Shown: positions 34,174 to 43,531, counted from the first letter of the stretch. The stretch is DNA of 64,000 nt from Streptococcus mitis (GCF_002005545.1 NZ_LBMT01000001.1:1882301-1946300); one strand, 5' to 3'. The notes: generated by a model from the letters alone, not told the origin. Translations and numbers: made by a program.

Positions 34174-36132
34174 TTATTTGACGTGTTTTGCCAATTCTTC
34201 TTGGGCTTTTCTATTAGATTCTTCTTTTTCTTTCAACCATTTTTCTTTAGCTTTTTCATATTCGTCTTTTGTAACTGTCTTATCTTGTAATTTGAGGTAT
34301 TTATATGATTCAACCCCTTTATTACCAGCCAATGAATATGGTGTTGAGAAAGGAACAATTTTTCTCAATGTTGGTGTTCCGCCTAGTGAAACATTTGGAA
34401 TTGCTAGAGAGCTATCTACTAACCAAGCTTGGGCATCTGCATATTTTTCATAACGTTTAGCTGGATCTTGCTCCTTATTAGCTTCTTCCAACATTTGAGT
34501 GTAGACATCCAATCCAACAGCCTTGGCCTTGTCATTGGCTTCACCTGGCTCTATACCTAGATTTTGCATCAAACCACCAGAATTAACATTAAACACATCA
34601 AGATAGGTTGAAGGGTCTTGATAGTCTGCACTCCAACCACCGTTGTAAAGATCATAATCTTTCTGAGCTGCAGTTTGAGCTAGATAACCTGAACTATCAT
34701 AGTCCTCTGTAGAAAGTTGATGAACATCAATCACAACATTATCTGCACCTAAGACAGACTCAATTGATTGCTTCATGGAATTGATTCCTTGAATTTCAGC
34801 CTTATTAGCCAAATCTATAGTTTTATCTAAGTGTATAGGGAATTGGACTCCTTTGGCTTGGAGTTCTTTCTTAGCTTCAGCAAATTTAGCTTTAGCTTTT
34901 TCTGGATTGTAGTATGGATCCTGGGCATCTGCAAAGTTGATTCCTTGCCATTCCTTGCCATAGTTGACCATCTTAGAGGCTACTACTTCACCAAAGTCTT
35001 TTCCCTTGATACTTACGAAGTTTGGAGGAACGACGAGGTTACGCAAAATCTTAGTTGCCCCCTCTTCTCCTTGAGATTGGGCCCCGTAAGCTGTACGGTC
35101 ATAGGCAAAATTAATGGCTTGACGGAAGTTCTTGTTAAGAACCGCTTCTTGAGTCGATTTCTTTTCAATATCGGTCGTCTTAGAAGTAAATTTATAAGAT
35201 TTTCTATCCAAGTTGAAGTTTAAGAAGTAAGATGTAGCATCTTGCATGCTATAGATGATATTGTCCTTATTCTTTTCTTTAATCCCTTCAAAACTTGAAC
35301 TGTTCGGATAGAGACGAGCATAGCTATAAACACCTTCGGTAAAATTACGTGCCAACGCATCTTGGTCACTACCATCAAAATAAGTCAATTTGACATCATC
35401 TACAAAGACATTTTTAGCATCCCAGTAGTTAGGATTTTTCTTGTATTCGATGACTGATTTTGAAACAAAGGATTTCATCAAGAAAGGTCCATTGTACAAA
35501 ATGCTAGATGGATCTACCTTCCCAAAATCATCCCCTTTTGATTTCAAGAAATCCGCATTGACTGGAAAAAGAATCGTTGAGGTTGTTTTTGAGTTCCAGT
35601 AAGGTTCTGGTCGTGCCAAGGTATATTGAACGGTTTGGTCATCAAGAGCCTTAACTCCGACAGTTGAAAAGTCGCTTGTTTTACCAGTGATATAATCATC
35701 TAAACCAGCAACGGATTCTTGCACTAAGTACAAGGCTTCTGATTTTTTATCAGCCGCATATTTCAAACCAGTGACAAAATCTTTGGCAGTTACAGGAGCA
35801 TATTCATCTCCATCTGCAGTATACCATTTAGCATCCTTACGAAGTTTGTAGGTATAGGTCAAACCATCTTGAGAAACACTCCAATCCTCTGCCAAGGATG
35901 GGATATAGTTCCCATACTGGTCATTTTCCATGAGCCCATCTACCAAATTAACCACGATATCATTGGTTGTTGCACGGTTTTCTGCTAGATAGTTCAAACT
36001 AGATGGGTCACTTACGTAAACATAGTTATATGTTTTTGACGCTGTGCTAGAATTTCCACAGGCACTTAACAAAATACCTGCACTTAACACGACACCTGCA
36101 AGTGCTGCATACTTGGCCTTAGACTTTTTCAT
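34174..36132 (-). CDS. aliB: Oligopeptide-binding lipoprotein, AliB type
   Basis: 652-residue solute-binding lipoprotein (SBP family 5) that delivers peptides to the Ami oligopeptide transporter. Signal peptide with lipobox LSAC placing the lipidated Cys near 25; family signatures include YVYVSDPSSLNYLAENRATT, AEDWSVSQDGLTYTYKLRKD and the C-terminal SADYQDPSTYLDVF. The length fits the AmiA/AliA/AliB group. It stands alone, without permease genes, as usual for aliB. Start ATG preceded by AGGAGG; strong promoter upstream. Confidence 0.93.
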   Translation of the reverse strand: MKKSKAKYAALAGVVLSAGILLSACGNSSTASKTYNYVYVSDPSSLNYLAENRATTNDIVVNLVDGLMENDQYGNYIPSLAEDWSVSQDGLTYTYKLRKDAKWYTADGDEYAPVTAKDFVTGLKYAADKKSEALYLVQESVAGLDDYITGKTSDFSTVGVKALDDQTVQYTLARPEPYWNSKTTSTILFPVNADFLKSKGDDFGKVDPSSILYNGPFLMKSFVSKSVIEYKKNPNYWDAKNVFVDDVKLTYFDGSDQDALARNFTEGVYSYARLYPNSSSFEGIKEKNKDNIIYSMQDATSYFLNFNLDRKSYKFTSKTTDIEKKSTQEAVLNKNFRQAINFAYDRTAYGAQSQGEEGATKILRNLVVPPNFVSIKGKDFGEVVASKMVNYGKEWQGINFADAQDPYYNPEKAKAKFAEAKKELQAKGVQFPIHLDKTIDLANKAEIQGINSMKQSIESVLGADNVVIDVHQLSTEDYDSSGYLAQTAAQKDYDLYNGGWSADYQDPSTYLDVFNVNSGGLMQNLGIEPGEANDKAKAVGLDVYTQMLEEANKEQDPAKRYEKYADAQAWLVDSSLAIPNVSLGGTPTLRKIVPFSTPYSLAGNKGVESYKYLKLQDKTVTKDEYEKAKEKWLKEKEESNRKAQEELAKHVK

Positions 36133-36164
36133 CTCCAGAACCTCCTGATTTAAATATTTGTTTT

Positions 36165-36193
36165 ATTATACAACTCGTATTTTATTTAGTCAA
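36165..36193 (-). promoter_or_regulatory. Promoter of aliB
   Basis: -35 TTGACT (36188-36193), 17-bp spacer, -10 TATAAT (36165-36170): near consensus. Confidence 0.85.
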
Positions 36194-36254
36194 TGGGTTT
36201 TTTAAAAAAATTAATCATTACATCTACAAACTATAGAAATTATTCTACAAAATA

Positions 36255-36304
36255 ATAAAAAAGAGAATAATTCAAGCATTTCATGATAGAAATGTTCAAA
36301 TTAT
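36255..36304 (-). terminator. Terminator of murJ
   Basis: Imperfect hairpin centred on CATTTC/GAAATG with flanking AATAATT/AAATTAT pairing, followed on the minus strand by TCTCTTTTTTATT. Confidence 0.65.
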
Positions 36305-36323
36305 CCCTTTTATTTATAAAAAA

Positions 36324-37949
36324 TTATTGAGAAATTCTAAATTTTACTCGCAGGCGATCTGCTTGGGCTTTTCCAATCACCTTATCCAATAAACGAGTAC
36401 GGAGACTCATGACTCCGTATACTCCTCCACCCATGGCACCGACAAGAGCTACATAAAGGAAGCTCCACAAACGTCCACTTGGTTGGAATACAAATCCTAA
36501 AATCCACTGGATGGCACCGACACCGATGAACATAACAAGGGTCAACAAACTGATTAAAATGGTTCGTTTCAAAATCACCTTGCGCTTAACACCAGTTACC
36601 TTACAAATATCCCGATACATCAAGACGTTAGGAATGATGAGACCGATAGTTGTAGAAATCAAGGGTCCGTAACTGTGGAAGAGGGCGATGGTAGGTATTT
36701 GCAAGACTAGCTTGGCAATGGAACCATAGATAAAATAGAGAACGGCCTTGCGGTTACGGAACATGGCCTGAAGCATTGGAGACAAAACCATGTACAAACC
36801 TAAAATAGTAGACTGCAAAACTGCAAAGACAAACAAGCCCAGAGCCAAACTATCTGGCTTACCATAGAAAACCGTATAAAGAGGTTCTCCGACCATGACC
36901 ACTCCAACCGTTGCTGGTAGCAGAAACATAAAGAGTAGGGTGAGACTGTCCTGAACGAGACGAGAAGCTGCCTTCAAGTCCCCCTTGACATAGTTTTCCG
37001 TCAAAAGTGGCAAGCCTACACTCCCAATAGAAACCCCAACAGAAATCAAAATCATAGTGATTTTATTAGGATTGGCAGAGAAATAAGAAAACATGACAAC
37101 CAAGTCTTCATTACTATAATTGGTAAACCAACTCATACTATTGATAAAGGTCAGCTGATCCAGAATCTGGAAAAGCTGGATGGCAGACCCTGTCAAGATA
37201 AAAGGAATGGCTTCCTTAATGGTATCGATCAAAAGATGCTTGCTGTTAATCTTATCCCCTGTTTCAAGGACTTTTTTGAGTAACCCTTCTTTGGCAAGGA
37301 AATAGATCAAAACTGCAAAACTGGCTACCATACCGACAAAGGCAGCAAAGGTCGATTGGGTAACGGCTGTTAGGTAATCTCCTGAACCGAGCTTCATAAT
37401 GATAAAGGTTGCTAGGAGCATCCAGATAACACGAATGACCTGCTCAGCGATTTGGCTCATAGCATAAGGTTTGAGGTTATTCATCCCTTGGAAAAATCCT
37501 CGGATAACACTCATAGACGGGAAAATCAAGACTCCCCAAGCCAAGCTTTGCATGATCGGTATCAAGTCTTTACCCACGCCAGACAAGTCTGCTAGCCAAG
37601 GAGCAAAGACATACAAGACTAAAGCAAAAACCAGGCCTAGTCCTGTCATAAAGCCTAAAAAGCTCCGAATCAGGGCAAAGCTATGCTCTTCTTCTCGCAT
37701 GGTATTGTACTTGGCAACTTGCTTGGCCACCGCAACTGGAATCCCTGCTGTTGAAACCAGCAAGAACCAGGCATAGATATTGTAGCCCATAGTGAAGAGA
37801 CCATTGGCCGTAGCCGCATAAGATCCCATCCAGATGTACCAAGGGATAATATAGATGGCCCCAAGCAGGCGACTGATAAAGTTACTAGCCGTTAACCAAG
37901 CAGTCCCCCGTAACATCTGGGCCTGCTGGTGATTGTTTTCGTGCGACAT
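36324..37949 (-). CDS. murJ: Lipid II flippase, MurJ/YtgP type (MVF family)
   Basis: 541-residue membrane protein with about 14 helices, moving lipid-linked peptidoglycan precursor across the membrane. The N-terminal MLRGTAWLTASNFISRLLG-type region and GIPVAVAKQVAKYN fit the MATE/MOP-superfamily YtgP/MurJ group of Gram-positives. The start at 37949 (MSHENN) has GAGGAA at 5 nt; the frame opens 15 nt earlier with TTG. It is divergent from murE with overlapping promoters. A Wzx-like polysaccharide exporter is the alternative, but position next to murE favours MurJ. Confidence 0.85.
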   Translation of the reverse strand: MSHENNHQQAQMLRGTAWLTASNFISRLLGAIYIIPWYIWMGSYAATANGLFTMGYNIYAWFLLVSTAGIPVAVAKQVAKYNTMREEEHSFALIRSFLGFMTGLGLVFALVLYVFAPWLADLSGVGKDLIPIMQSLAWGVLIFPSMSVIRGFFQGMNNLKPYAMSQIAEQVIRVIWMLLATFIIMKLGSGDYLTAVTQSTFAAFVGMVASFAVLIYFLAKEGLLKKVLETGDKINSKHLLIDTIKEAIPFILTGSAIQLFQILDQLTFINSMSWFTNYSNEDLVVMFSYFSANPNKITMILISVGVSIGSVGLPLLTENYVKGDLKAASRLVQDSLTLLFMFLLPATVGVVMVGEPLYTVFYGKPDSLALGLFVFAVLQSTILGLYMVLSPMLQAMFRNRKAVLYFIYGSIAKLVLQIPTIALFHSYGPLISTTIGLIIPNVLMYRDICKVTGVKRKVILKRTILISLLTLVMFIGVGAIQWILGFVFQPSGRLWSFLYVALVGAMGGGVYGVMSLRTRLLDKVIGKAQADRLRVKFRISQ

Positions 37950-37996
37950 AGATTCCTCATTCAATTTTGATAACTAGGAAAAACTCCTTATCTTCC

Positions 37997-38025
37997 ATTA
38001 TAAACTTTTCCTTGTTACTTGTAAA
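37997..38025 (-). promoter_or_regulatory. Promoter of murJ
   Basis: -35 TTTACA (38020-38025), 17-bp spacer, -10 TATAAT (37997-38002). The -35 shares five of six base pairs with the murE -35. Confidence 0.65.
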
Positions 38026-38047
38026 TTTACGACTTTCGGTTTACAAT
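38019..38047 (+). promoter_or_regulatory. Promoter of murE, abutting the start codon
   Basis: -35 TTGTAA (38019-38024), 17-bp spacer, -10 TACAAT (38042-38047). The murE ATG begins 8 nt after the -10, so the transcript may start at or one base before it. Confidence 0.65.
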
Positions 38048-38054
38048 AGAAAGT

Positions 38055-39500
38055 ATGATAAAGATTGAAACCGTATTAGATATTTTAAAGAAAGATGGTC
38101 TCTTCCGCGAGATTATCGACCAAGGACACTATCACTACAACTACAGCGAAGTTGTTTTTGATAGCATCAGCTACGACAGCCGAAAAGTAAAAGAAGACAC
38201 TCTTTTTTTTGCAAAAGGCGCTGCCTTTAAAAAAGAATACCTTCTTTCTGCTATAACACAAGGCTTAACTTGGTATGTTGCTGAAAAAGACTATGAGGTT
38301 GGTATTCCTGCCATTATCGTGAACGACATTAAGAAAGCTATGAGTCTGATTGCTATGGAGTTCTATGGTAATCCACAGGAAAAACTCAAACTCCTTGCCT
38401 TTACTGGTACTAAGGGAAAAACAACAGCAGCCTATTTCGCTTATAACATCTTATCTCAAGGGCATCGCCCTGCTATGCTCTCGACCATGAATACAACTTT
38501 AGATGGCAAGACTTTCTTTAAGTCTGCATTGACAACTCCTGAGAGCATTGACCTCTTTGACATGATGCATCAAGCTGTGCAAAATGACCGTACCCACCTC
38601 ATCATGGAAGTCTCCAGTCAAGCCTATCTTGTCAAACGTGTCTATGGTCTAACCTTTGATGTGGGAGTTTTCCTCAATATCAGCCCCGACCATATCGGTC
38701 CTATTGAACACCCTAGCTTTGAAGACTACTTCTACCACAAGCGTCTCTTGATGGAAAATAGCCGATCAGTCATCATTAACAGTGACATGGACCACTTCTC
38801 AGTCTTGAAAGAACAAGTTGAAGATCAAGAGCATGATTTCTACGGTAGTCAGTCGAGCAACCAAATCGAAAATCCCAAAGCCTTTAGCTTCTCAGCTACG
38901 GGTAAACTCGCTGGAGATTATGATATCCAACTCATTGGACACTTCAACCAAGAAAATGCAGTCGCTGCTGGACTTGCTTGTCTCCGTCTCGGAGCTAGTC
39001 TTGAGGACATCAAAAAAGGAATTGCTGCAACCCGAGTTCCTGGTCGTATGGAAGTCCTCACCCAGAAAAATGGAGCCAAGGTTTTTATCGACTATGCCCA
39101 CAATGGTGATAGCCTCAAAAAACTAATCAATGTGGTTGAAACTCATCAAACTGGAAAGATTGCTCTGGTTCTCGGTTCGACAGGCAATAAAGGAGAAAGC
39201 CGTCGTAAGGACTTTGGACTTCTCCTCAATAAACACCCTGAGATTCAAGTCTTTCTGACTGCTGATGACCCCAACTATGAAGACCCAATGGCCATTGCAG
39301 ATGAAATTAGTAGCTACATCAATCATCCTGTTGAAAAAATTGCGGATCGCCAAGAAGCCATCAAGGCAGCTATGGCTATCACTGAACAAGAACTCGATGC
39401 AGTTATTATTGCTGGTAAGGGAGCAGATTGCTACCAAATCGTCCAAGGCAAGAAAGAAGCCTATCCAGGAGATGCAGCCGTCGCAGAAAATTATTTATAA
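38055..39500 (+). CDS. murE: UDP-MurNAc-tripeptide synthetase, L-lysine-adding
   Basis: 481 residues. Adds the third amino acid of the peptidoglycan stem. ATP P-loop [13 protein letters not shown], carbamylated-lysine region, and C-terminal [12 protein letters not shown]. The substrate loop reads DDPNYEDP instead of the DNPR of diaminopimelate-adding enzymes, indicating L-lysine, as expected for a streptococcus. Plus-strand gene with a possibly leaderless transcript; only a weak AGAAAG lies between the -10 and ATG. Confidence 0.95.
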   Translation: MIKIETVLDILKKDGLFREIIDQGHYHYNYSEVVFDSISYDSRKVKEDTLFFAKGAAFKKEYLLSAITQGLTWYVAEKDYEVGIPAIIVNDIKKAMSLIAMEFYGNPQEKLKLLAFTGTKGKTTAAYFAYNILSQGHRPAMLSTMNTTLDGKTFFKSALTTPESIDLFDMMHQAVQNDRTHLIMEVSSQAYLVKRVYGLTFDVGVFLNISPDHIGPIEHPSFEDYFYHKRLLMENSRSVIINSDMDHFSVLKEQVEDQEHDFYGSQSSNQIENPKAFSFSATGKLAGDYDIQLIGHFNQENAVAAGLACLRLGASLEDIKKGIAATRVPGRMEVLTQKNGAKVFIDYAHNGDSLKKLINVVETHQTGKIALVLGSTGNKGESRRKDFGLLLNKHPEIQVFLTADDPNYEDPMAIADEISSYINHPVEKIADRQEAIKAAMAITEQELDAVIIAGKGADCYQIVQGKKEAYPGDAAVAENYL

Positions 39501-39507
39501 GGATCGT

Positions 39508-39541
39508 AAAAAATCAAGGGAAACGAAACCCTTGATTTTTT
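39508..39541. terminator. Bidirectional terminator between murE and csbD
   Basis: Perfect 13-bp stem AAAAAATCAAGGG / CCCTTGATTTTTT with loop AAACGAAA; A and T runs on both sides serve convergent genes. Confidence 0.92.
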
Positions 39542-39547
39542 CTATCT

Positions 39548-39739
39548 TTATTTAAAAGCGTTTTTCAAACCTTCAACGGCACCTTCTACAGCACCTTTAG
39601 CATCTTCAACTACTTCTTTTGCCTTAGCAACTGTTTTTTCAACAGCTCCTTCAAGTTCAGTCTTGCTATCCCCAGTAACTTTACCAAATCCTTCTTTGAT
39701 AGCGCCTGTTGCTTGTTCCAATTTATTTTCAAGTGACAT
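39548..39739 (-). CDS. CsbD-family small stress protein
   Basis: 63-residue hydrophilic, alanine- and lysine-rich helical protein. The N-terminal [20 protein letters not shown] matches the CsbD-like family (general stress induced in Bacillus; biochemical role unknown). Start ATG preceded by AAAGGAG. Single-gene transcript with its own promoter and a dyad over the predicted transcription start. Confidence 0.87.
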   Translation of the reverse strand: MSLENKLEQATGAIKEGFGKVTGDSKTELEGAVEKTVAKAKEVVEDAKGAVEGAVEGLKNAFK

Positions 39740-39787
39740 ATGATTGTCTCCTTTAGTTTATTCCGATATGTGTTACCGGTTACATAT

Positions 39788-39816
39788 AGTTTATACCGAA
39801 TACTAAGGAAAGTCAA
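39788..39816 (-). promoter_or_regulatory. Promoter of csbD
   Basis: -35 TTGACT (39811-39816), 17-bp spacer, -10 TAAACT (39788-39793). A dyad ATATGT-N10-ACATAT with central ACCGGT (39766-39787) directly follows. Confidence 0.55.
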
Positions 39817-39839
39817 ACAATGTGCTCAGAAACAAGAAA

Positions 39840-40490
39840 TCACGCCAAGTAGAAAGTTAATCTGTCCTTATCAAAATCGATAGCCAACTCATACTTTCCA
39901 TCTTCATTTTGGACTATATAACCCAGGACAACTAAACTGTCCACAAAGATGTCTCGGCGTTTCTGCATAAGCTGGTCTTTTTTAAGAAATTTTAGCAAAA
40001 AAGTTGTCATATATTTGAGAGCATATTCAGGATTAACATCTCCCAAAATGTCGTAAAGTTCCTGCTGTTTTTCTGTCAAAGGATACTGATGTTTGACCTT
40101 GTAGAAATAATTGGACAGGGTCATTTTTGATCTCGCAAAGTCCGTCTTTTCAACTAAAATAGCTGCATTGGTTTGATTTCGTAATTCCGTCTCAAAACTC
40201 TTCTGCAACAAAGCTTGATAGGCCGGACTATCTTCGCTGACAAAAATCTCTTGATCCAGTTCAAGACTATCGAGTGATTCAAGCATAGGAAAATTGAGGT
40301 AATAGCGCTTATTTTCTCGTAGAATCAAGCCTGACTTTATATACTCTTCCATGAGTTTGTCAACTGCTACATCTGGAAACTTGGCCTTAATTTCCCGTAG
40401 AATCACATCATCATGCTGATCCAGATAGCGAATCAATTCTCCAAAAAATGGCTGTCTCGTCAAACGAGATGGATTAAAAATCTGAATCAT
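39840..40490 (-). CDS. DUF1803 family protein
   Basis: 216 residues, cytoplasmic, no catalytic motif recognised. The N-terminal IFNPSRLTRQPFFGELIRYL and the winged-helix-like stretch after it are typical of a streptococcal DUF1803 family. Start ATG preceded by GGAATCTTC. It overlaps the end of the preceding cysteine-hydrolase gene by 17 nt, so the two are co-translated. Function unknown. Confidence 0.75.
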   Translation of the reverse strand: MIQIFNPSRLTRQPFFGELIRYLDQHDDVILREIKAKFPDVAVDKLMEEYIKSGLILRENKRYYLNFPMLESLDSLELDQEIFVSEDSPAYQALLQKSFETELRNQTNAAILVEKTDFARSKMTLSNYFYKVKHQYPLTEKQQELYDILGDVNPEYALKYMTTFLLKFLKKDQLMQKRRDIFVDSLVVLGYIVQNEDGKYELAIDFDKDRLTFYLA

Positions 40491-40986
40491 GAAGATTCCT
40501 TTCTTTACATTCTAACAGAGGCGATGTTGCCAATTGACTGGGATTGGTCCCAGCTTGGTTCAGAGGAACAGGCAAACCTAGTTCTCTATAATACTCTCTC
40601 CAAAAATCACTAATCTCCTGCTCCCCATCCCCAAATTTCATAGGTATGGTCTCAAAAATCGGTAGGATTTCTGCCATGTACTGGGAACAGTAAAAACCAG
40701 CTCCATCTGGATAGAAAGAAGCATTATAAGGAGCTCCAAGATGTTTACATGCTTTTTCCTTCACAGACTGGATATCCATTTCTGGGTAGACATAGAGGTC
40801 GTACAAGTGATTGGGCTCAAAGAAGTCTGCAGGTTCTTGACAGACAACACCAGCCTGTCCACTAGCGTGGTAAATCATCCCATCCAAATAAATGGCAACA
40901 TGGTTATAGTTGCCTGTGGAAGTCTGGATGGCCTGTCCCATATCTGACTCATCTCTCACAAAAATCAAATCGCCATTTTCTAACAT
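40474..40986 (-). CDS. YiiX/YebB-like NlpC/P60-superfamily cysteine hydrolase
   Basis: 170 residues. Features of permuted papain-fold hydrolases: N-terminal ENGDLIFVRD, catalytic His in NYNHVAIYLDG, and a Cys in GFYCSQYMAEI. Relatives act on amide or ester bonds of wall or lipid-linked substrates; no signal peptide is seen here, so it is probably cytoplasmic. Start ATG preceded by AGGAG. Substrate unknown. Confidence 0.8.
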   Translation of the reverse strand: MLENGDLIFVRDESDMGQAIQTSTGNYNHVAIYLDGMIYHASGQAGVVCQEPADFFEPNHLYDLYVYPEMDIQSVKEKACKHLGAPYNASFYPDGAGFYCSQYMAEILPIFETIPMKFGDGEQEISDFWREYYRELGLPVPLNQAGTNPSQLATSPLLECKERNLHDSDF

Positions 40987-40997
40987 GCTTCACTCCT

Positions 40998-41023
40998 AGA
41001 AAAAAAGGAGCCGAAACTCCTTT
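40998..41023 (-). terminator. Terminator of ppaC
   Basis: Stem AAAGGAG / CTCCTTT with a 6-nt loop, followed on the minus strand by TTTTTTTC. It lies 50 bp after the ppaC stop codon. Confidence 0.85.
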
Positions 41024-41072
41024 CGATATAAGTCAAACTAGACTTTCCGATTTTGAACTGAAACCCAAAATC

Positions 41073-42008
41073 TTAAGCATTAAAACTTTCAGTCAATTGA
41101 GGTACCACTTGTTTCTTACGTGAAACGGCACCAGCAAGGAAGGCGTGGTTGTCTTCAAGTTTGAAGTTGAAAGCCGCTTCGACCTTGTCCATGTTAGCAC
41201 CAAGAGCCAAGATTTCTGAGTTTGAGTTGACGATATCTGTAATCATCAAGACAAAGTCAGAATAACCATTTGCTGAGTTAGCGGCTTGCATTGCAGCTTC
41301 AATTTCTGCTTGGCGTTCCAATACTTCAGCGATGTCAACTGTGTTTACTTGAGCAACACGGACATTATTTCCGTTGAGTTCAAAAGTTTTAGCATCGATG
41401 TCAATCAATTCTTCAGCAGATTTGCTAGCTAAGTTTGTACCAGCTTTCAACATAGCCAAACCATATTCTTCCAAGTTGACACCAGCTAATTCAGCCAATT
41501 CAGGAGCAATGACTGTATCTGTTGAGTGTGTTGTTGGTGATTTCAAAAGAAGGGTATCTGAAATCAAACCTGAAAGCATCAAACCAGCAATCTCTTTAGG
41601 CACAGCCACACCATGTTCTTTGAACATACGGTAAACGATTGAAGACGCTGAACCAACTGGCTCCAAACGCATGTAAAGTGGGCTTGCAGTTTCAAAGTTA
41701 GCCACACGGTGGTGGTCTACAACACCATAAACTTCTACTTCAGCGATATCTGATACAGATTGTTGGAATTCATTGTGGTCAGTCAAGATAACTTGCTCTG
41801 CACCTTCTGCTTTGGCAGAAGTGATGACACGCGGTGCTTCCACACCAAAATAGTTCAAGACAAAGGCTGTTTCTTCATTTGGAGTTCCAAGGGCAACAGC
41901 TTCCGTATCCAAACCGTAAGCTTCTTTTGCAAGGTAGGCAAAAGCTACAGATGACCCGATGGCATCTGAGTCTGGATTTTGGTGACCAAATACTAGAATC
42001 TTAGACAT
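41073..42008 (-). CDS. ppaC: Manganese-dependent inorganic pyrophosphatase (family II)
   Basis: 311 residues, DHH/DHHA2 phosphoesterase hydrolysing pyrophosphate in the cytoplasm. Metal motifs [13 protein letters not shown] near 8-20, LTDHNEF, and the signature VVDHHR near 97-102; C-terminal [10 protein letters not shown] loop binds substrate. Normal length for family II enzymes. Own promoter and terminator. Confidence 0.97.
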   Translation of the reverse strand: MSKILVFGHQNPDSDAIGSSVAFAYLAKEAYGLDTEAVALGTPNEETAFVLNYFGVEAPRVITSAKAEGAEQVILTDHNEFQQSVSDIAEVEVYGVVDHHRVANFETASPLYMRLEPVGSASSIVYRMFKEHGVAVPKEIAGLMLSGLISDTLLLKSPTTHSTDTVIAPELAELAGVNLEEYGLAMLKAGTNLASKSAEELIDIDAKTFELNGNNVRVAQVNTVDIAEVLERQAEIEAAMQAANSANGYSDFVLMITDIVNSNSEILALGANMDKVEAAFNFKLEDNHAFLAGAVSRKKQVVPQLTESFNA

Positions 42009-42037
42009 GATAATACCTCATTTTGTTTATTCTCTTT

Positions 42038-42066
42038 ATTGTAGCATTTTTTTCGCTTTTTGACAA
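42038..42066 (-). promoter_or_regulatory. Promoter of ppaC
   Basis: -35 TTGTCA (42061-42066), 17-bp spacer, extended -10 TGCTACAAT (42038-42043). Confidence 0.65.
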
Positions 42067-42092
42067 AAGTAAGAGGAGTCAAAGGACTCCTC
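42066..42092 (-). terminator. Terminator of the GIY-YIG gene
   Basis: Eight-pair stem GAGGAGTC / GACTCCTC with loop of 4, followed by TTACTTTTG on the minus strand; abuts the ppaC promoter. Confidence 0.7.
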
Positions 42093-42093
42093 A

Positions 42094-42378
42094 CTACTCT
42101 TCAAAATAACTGAGTAAATTTCTATCTTGATTTTCAGATAAAAATCTTTCCTTCTGCGGTCTATTCTTACGCTTGAGCAGGGCTTCTGCCGACATGGCTT
42201 CTTCCTTACTGGCAAAACCTTGAGCATAGATAAGTTTGACTGGCAAGCGTGCTCTTGTATATTTGGCTCCCTTCCCACTATTGTGGACAGCGAGGCGTCT
42301 TCTCACATCAGTCGTATACCCTGTATAATAAGAACCATCACGACACTCCAGCACATACATATAAGCCTTATGATCCAT
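42094..42378 (-). CDS. GIY-YIG domain protein, UPF0213/YazA family
   Basis: 94 residues, a stand-alone GIY-YIG nuclease fold: [18 protein letters not shown] followed by [16 protein letters not shown]. The family is present in most Firmicutes; its physiological role is unclear. The start at 42378 is chosen because GAAGAG lies upstream and homologues begin MDHKAYMYV; the longer frame runs into the methylase gene. It overlaps that gene by 11 nt, suggesting coupling, as in Bacillus yabB-yazA. Confidence 0.87.
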   Translation of the reverse strand: MDHKAYMYVLECRDGSYYTGYTTDVRRRLAVHNSGKGAKYTRARLPVKLIYAQGFASKEEAMSAEALLKRKNRPQKERFLSENQDRNLLSYFEE

Positions 42379-43117
42379 AATAAATCTCTTCAAGTTCGGG
42401 CGTATAAGAGCCATCATCATTGTGGACAATGAGAGGTGGCAAGACCTTAAAGCCACTTGTCGAGCCATCCTTGATAGCCTCAATCAAAAGCATATTGGCT
42501 TCCTTTTCTCTTTTTGGATAAACAAACTGCAGGCGCTTAGGGGCTAGATTATGCCGTTGCAACATATCCAGAATGTCCAAGAGTCGGTCAGGACGATGAA
42601 CCATGGCCAAGCGTCCATTCGATTTAAGAATACTCTGGGCACTGCGACAAATTTCCTGCAAGTTGGTCGTGATTTCATGGCGCGCCAAGAGATAATGCTC
42701 GCTCTCGTTCAAGTTGGAATGAGGATCCACCTTGAAATAGGGCGGATTACACAAAATCATATCCACCTTACTCCCCTGGATGTAAGCAGACATATTTTTC
42801 AAATCATCACAGATGACCTGCATCTGCTCCTCTAATCCATTCAAACGGACAGAGCGCTCAGCCATATCCGCCAAACGCTCCTGAATCTCAACAGCCAAAA
42901 TCTGTGCCTGAGTACGAGTGCTAGCAAATAGCCCCACTGCTCCATTTCCAGCGCAGAAATCCACTATCAAGCCCTTTTTAGGAAAACGTGGAAAGCGTGA
43001 CAAGAGAACACTATCCACCGAATAGCTAAAAACCTCTCTATTTTGAATAATTTTGATATCTGTCGAAAAGAGCTGGTTAATGCGCTCTCCTGATTTTAAT
43101 AATTGTTCTTCTTCCAT
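42368..43117 (-). CDS. tRNA1(Val) adenine-N6 methyltransferase-like protein (TrmN6/YfiC)
   Basis: 249 residues, class I SAM-dependent methylase. SAM-binding [12 protein letters not shown] near 55 and catalytic CNPPYF near 123 mark N6-adenine methylation; the N-terminal [14 protein letters not shown] resembles TrmN6. tRNA as substrate is inferred from family. The ATG is only 6 nt from a consensus extended -10 and has no ribosome site. Confidence 0.85.
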   Translation of the reverse strand: MEEEQLLKSGERINQLFSTDIKIIQNREVFSYSVDSVLLSRFPRFPKKGLIVDFCAGNGAVGLFASTRTQAQILAVEIQERLADMAERSVRLNGLEEQMQVICDDLKNMSAYIQGSKVDMILCNPPYFKVDPHSNLNESEHYLLARHEITTNLQEICRSAQSILKSNGRLAMVHRPDRLLDILDMLQRHNLAPKRLQFVYPKREKEANMLLIEAIKDGSTSGFKVLPPLIVHNDDGSYTPELEEIYYGS

Positions 43118-43123
43118 GGTTCT

Positions 43124-43152
43124 ATTATAGCAGATTTATATTAACATTACAA
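43124..43152 (-). promoter_or_regulatory. Promoter of the TrmN6-like gene, abutting the start codon
   Basis: -35 TTGTAA (43147-43152), 17-bp spacer, extended -10 TGCTATAAT (43124-43129), then AGAACC and the ATG at 43117. Confidence 0.75.
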
Positions 43153-43170
43153 AAAATATAAAATTCTAAA

Positions 43171-43530
43171 CTACTTCTTCTTTTTTAAATAGTGCAAGGC
43201 TTCTCTAGTCCAAATTGGCATCATTCGTTTAAGAGGCGCAAAGCCGTAGTTAAAACGGTCGCTTGAAAAGCGTCTCCGTCTCGGAAACTGGTGCTTTTCT
43301 TCCTCCAAAGTGCGGATAGAAAGACTTGCTTTCCCTGTAAATTCATCTAAATCCACTACCTGAACCTGAACCTCTTCATCGACTTTCAAGGCTTCATGAA
43401 TATTTTCAATAAAACCTGTCCGAATCTCTGAAATGTGAATCAGCCCCGTATCACCTGTCTCTAGCTCAACAAAGGCACCGTAGGGCTGAATCCCTGTAAT
43501 ACGACCCTTTAGCTTATCACCGATTTTCAT
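43171..43530 (-). CDS. cvfD: S1-domain RNA-binding regulator CvfD (general stress protein 13 type)
   Basis: 119 residues. One S1 RNA-binding domain at about 1-75 (GDKLKGRITGIQPYGAFVEL, GLIHISEI) and a basic tail. In pneumococcus the homologue CvfD, beside the cyclophilin gene, is a post-transcriptional regulator of many transcripts. The start at 43530 follows GAGGACTAAG, directly after the upstream stop; an upstream in-frame codon at 43557 is less likely. Confidence 0.87.
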   Translation of the reverse strand: MKIGDKLKGRITGIQPYGAFVELETGDTGLIHISEIRTGFIENIHEALKVDEEVQVQVVDLDEFTGKASLSIRTLEEEKHQFPRRRRFSSDRFNYGFAPLKRMMPIWTREALHYLKKKK

Positions 43531-43531
43531 C

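Noticed and set aside
36324..37949. Flippase considered as a capsule or teichoic-acid Wzx
   Set aside because: No glycosyltransferase cluster nearby; position opposite murE fits the peptidoglycan flippase.
42094..42378. GIY-YIG gene considered as a homing endonuclease or mobile element
   Set aside because: It is the small stand-alone UPF0213/YazA type in its usual chromosomal place beside a methylase, without intron or intein signs.
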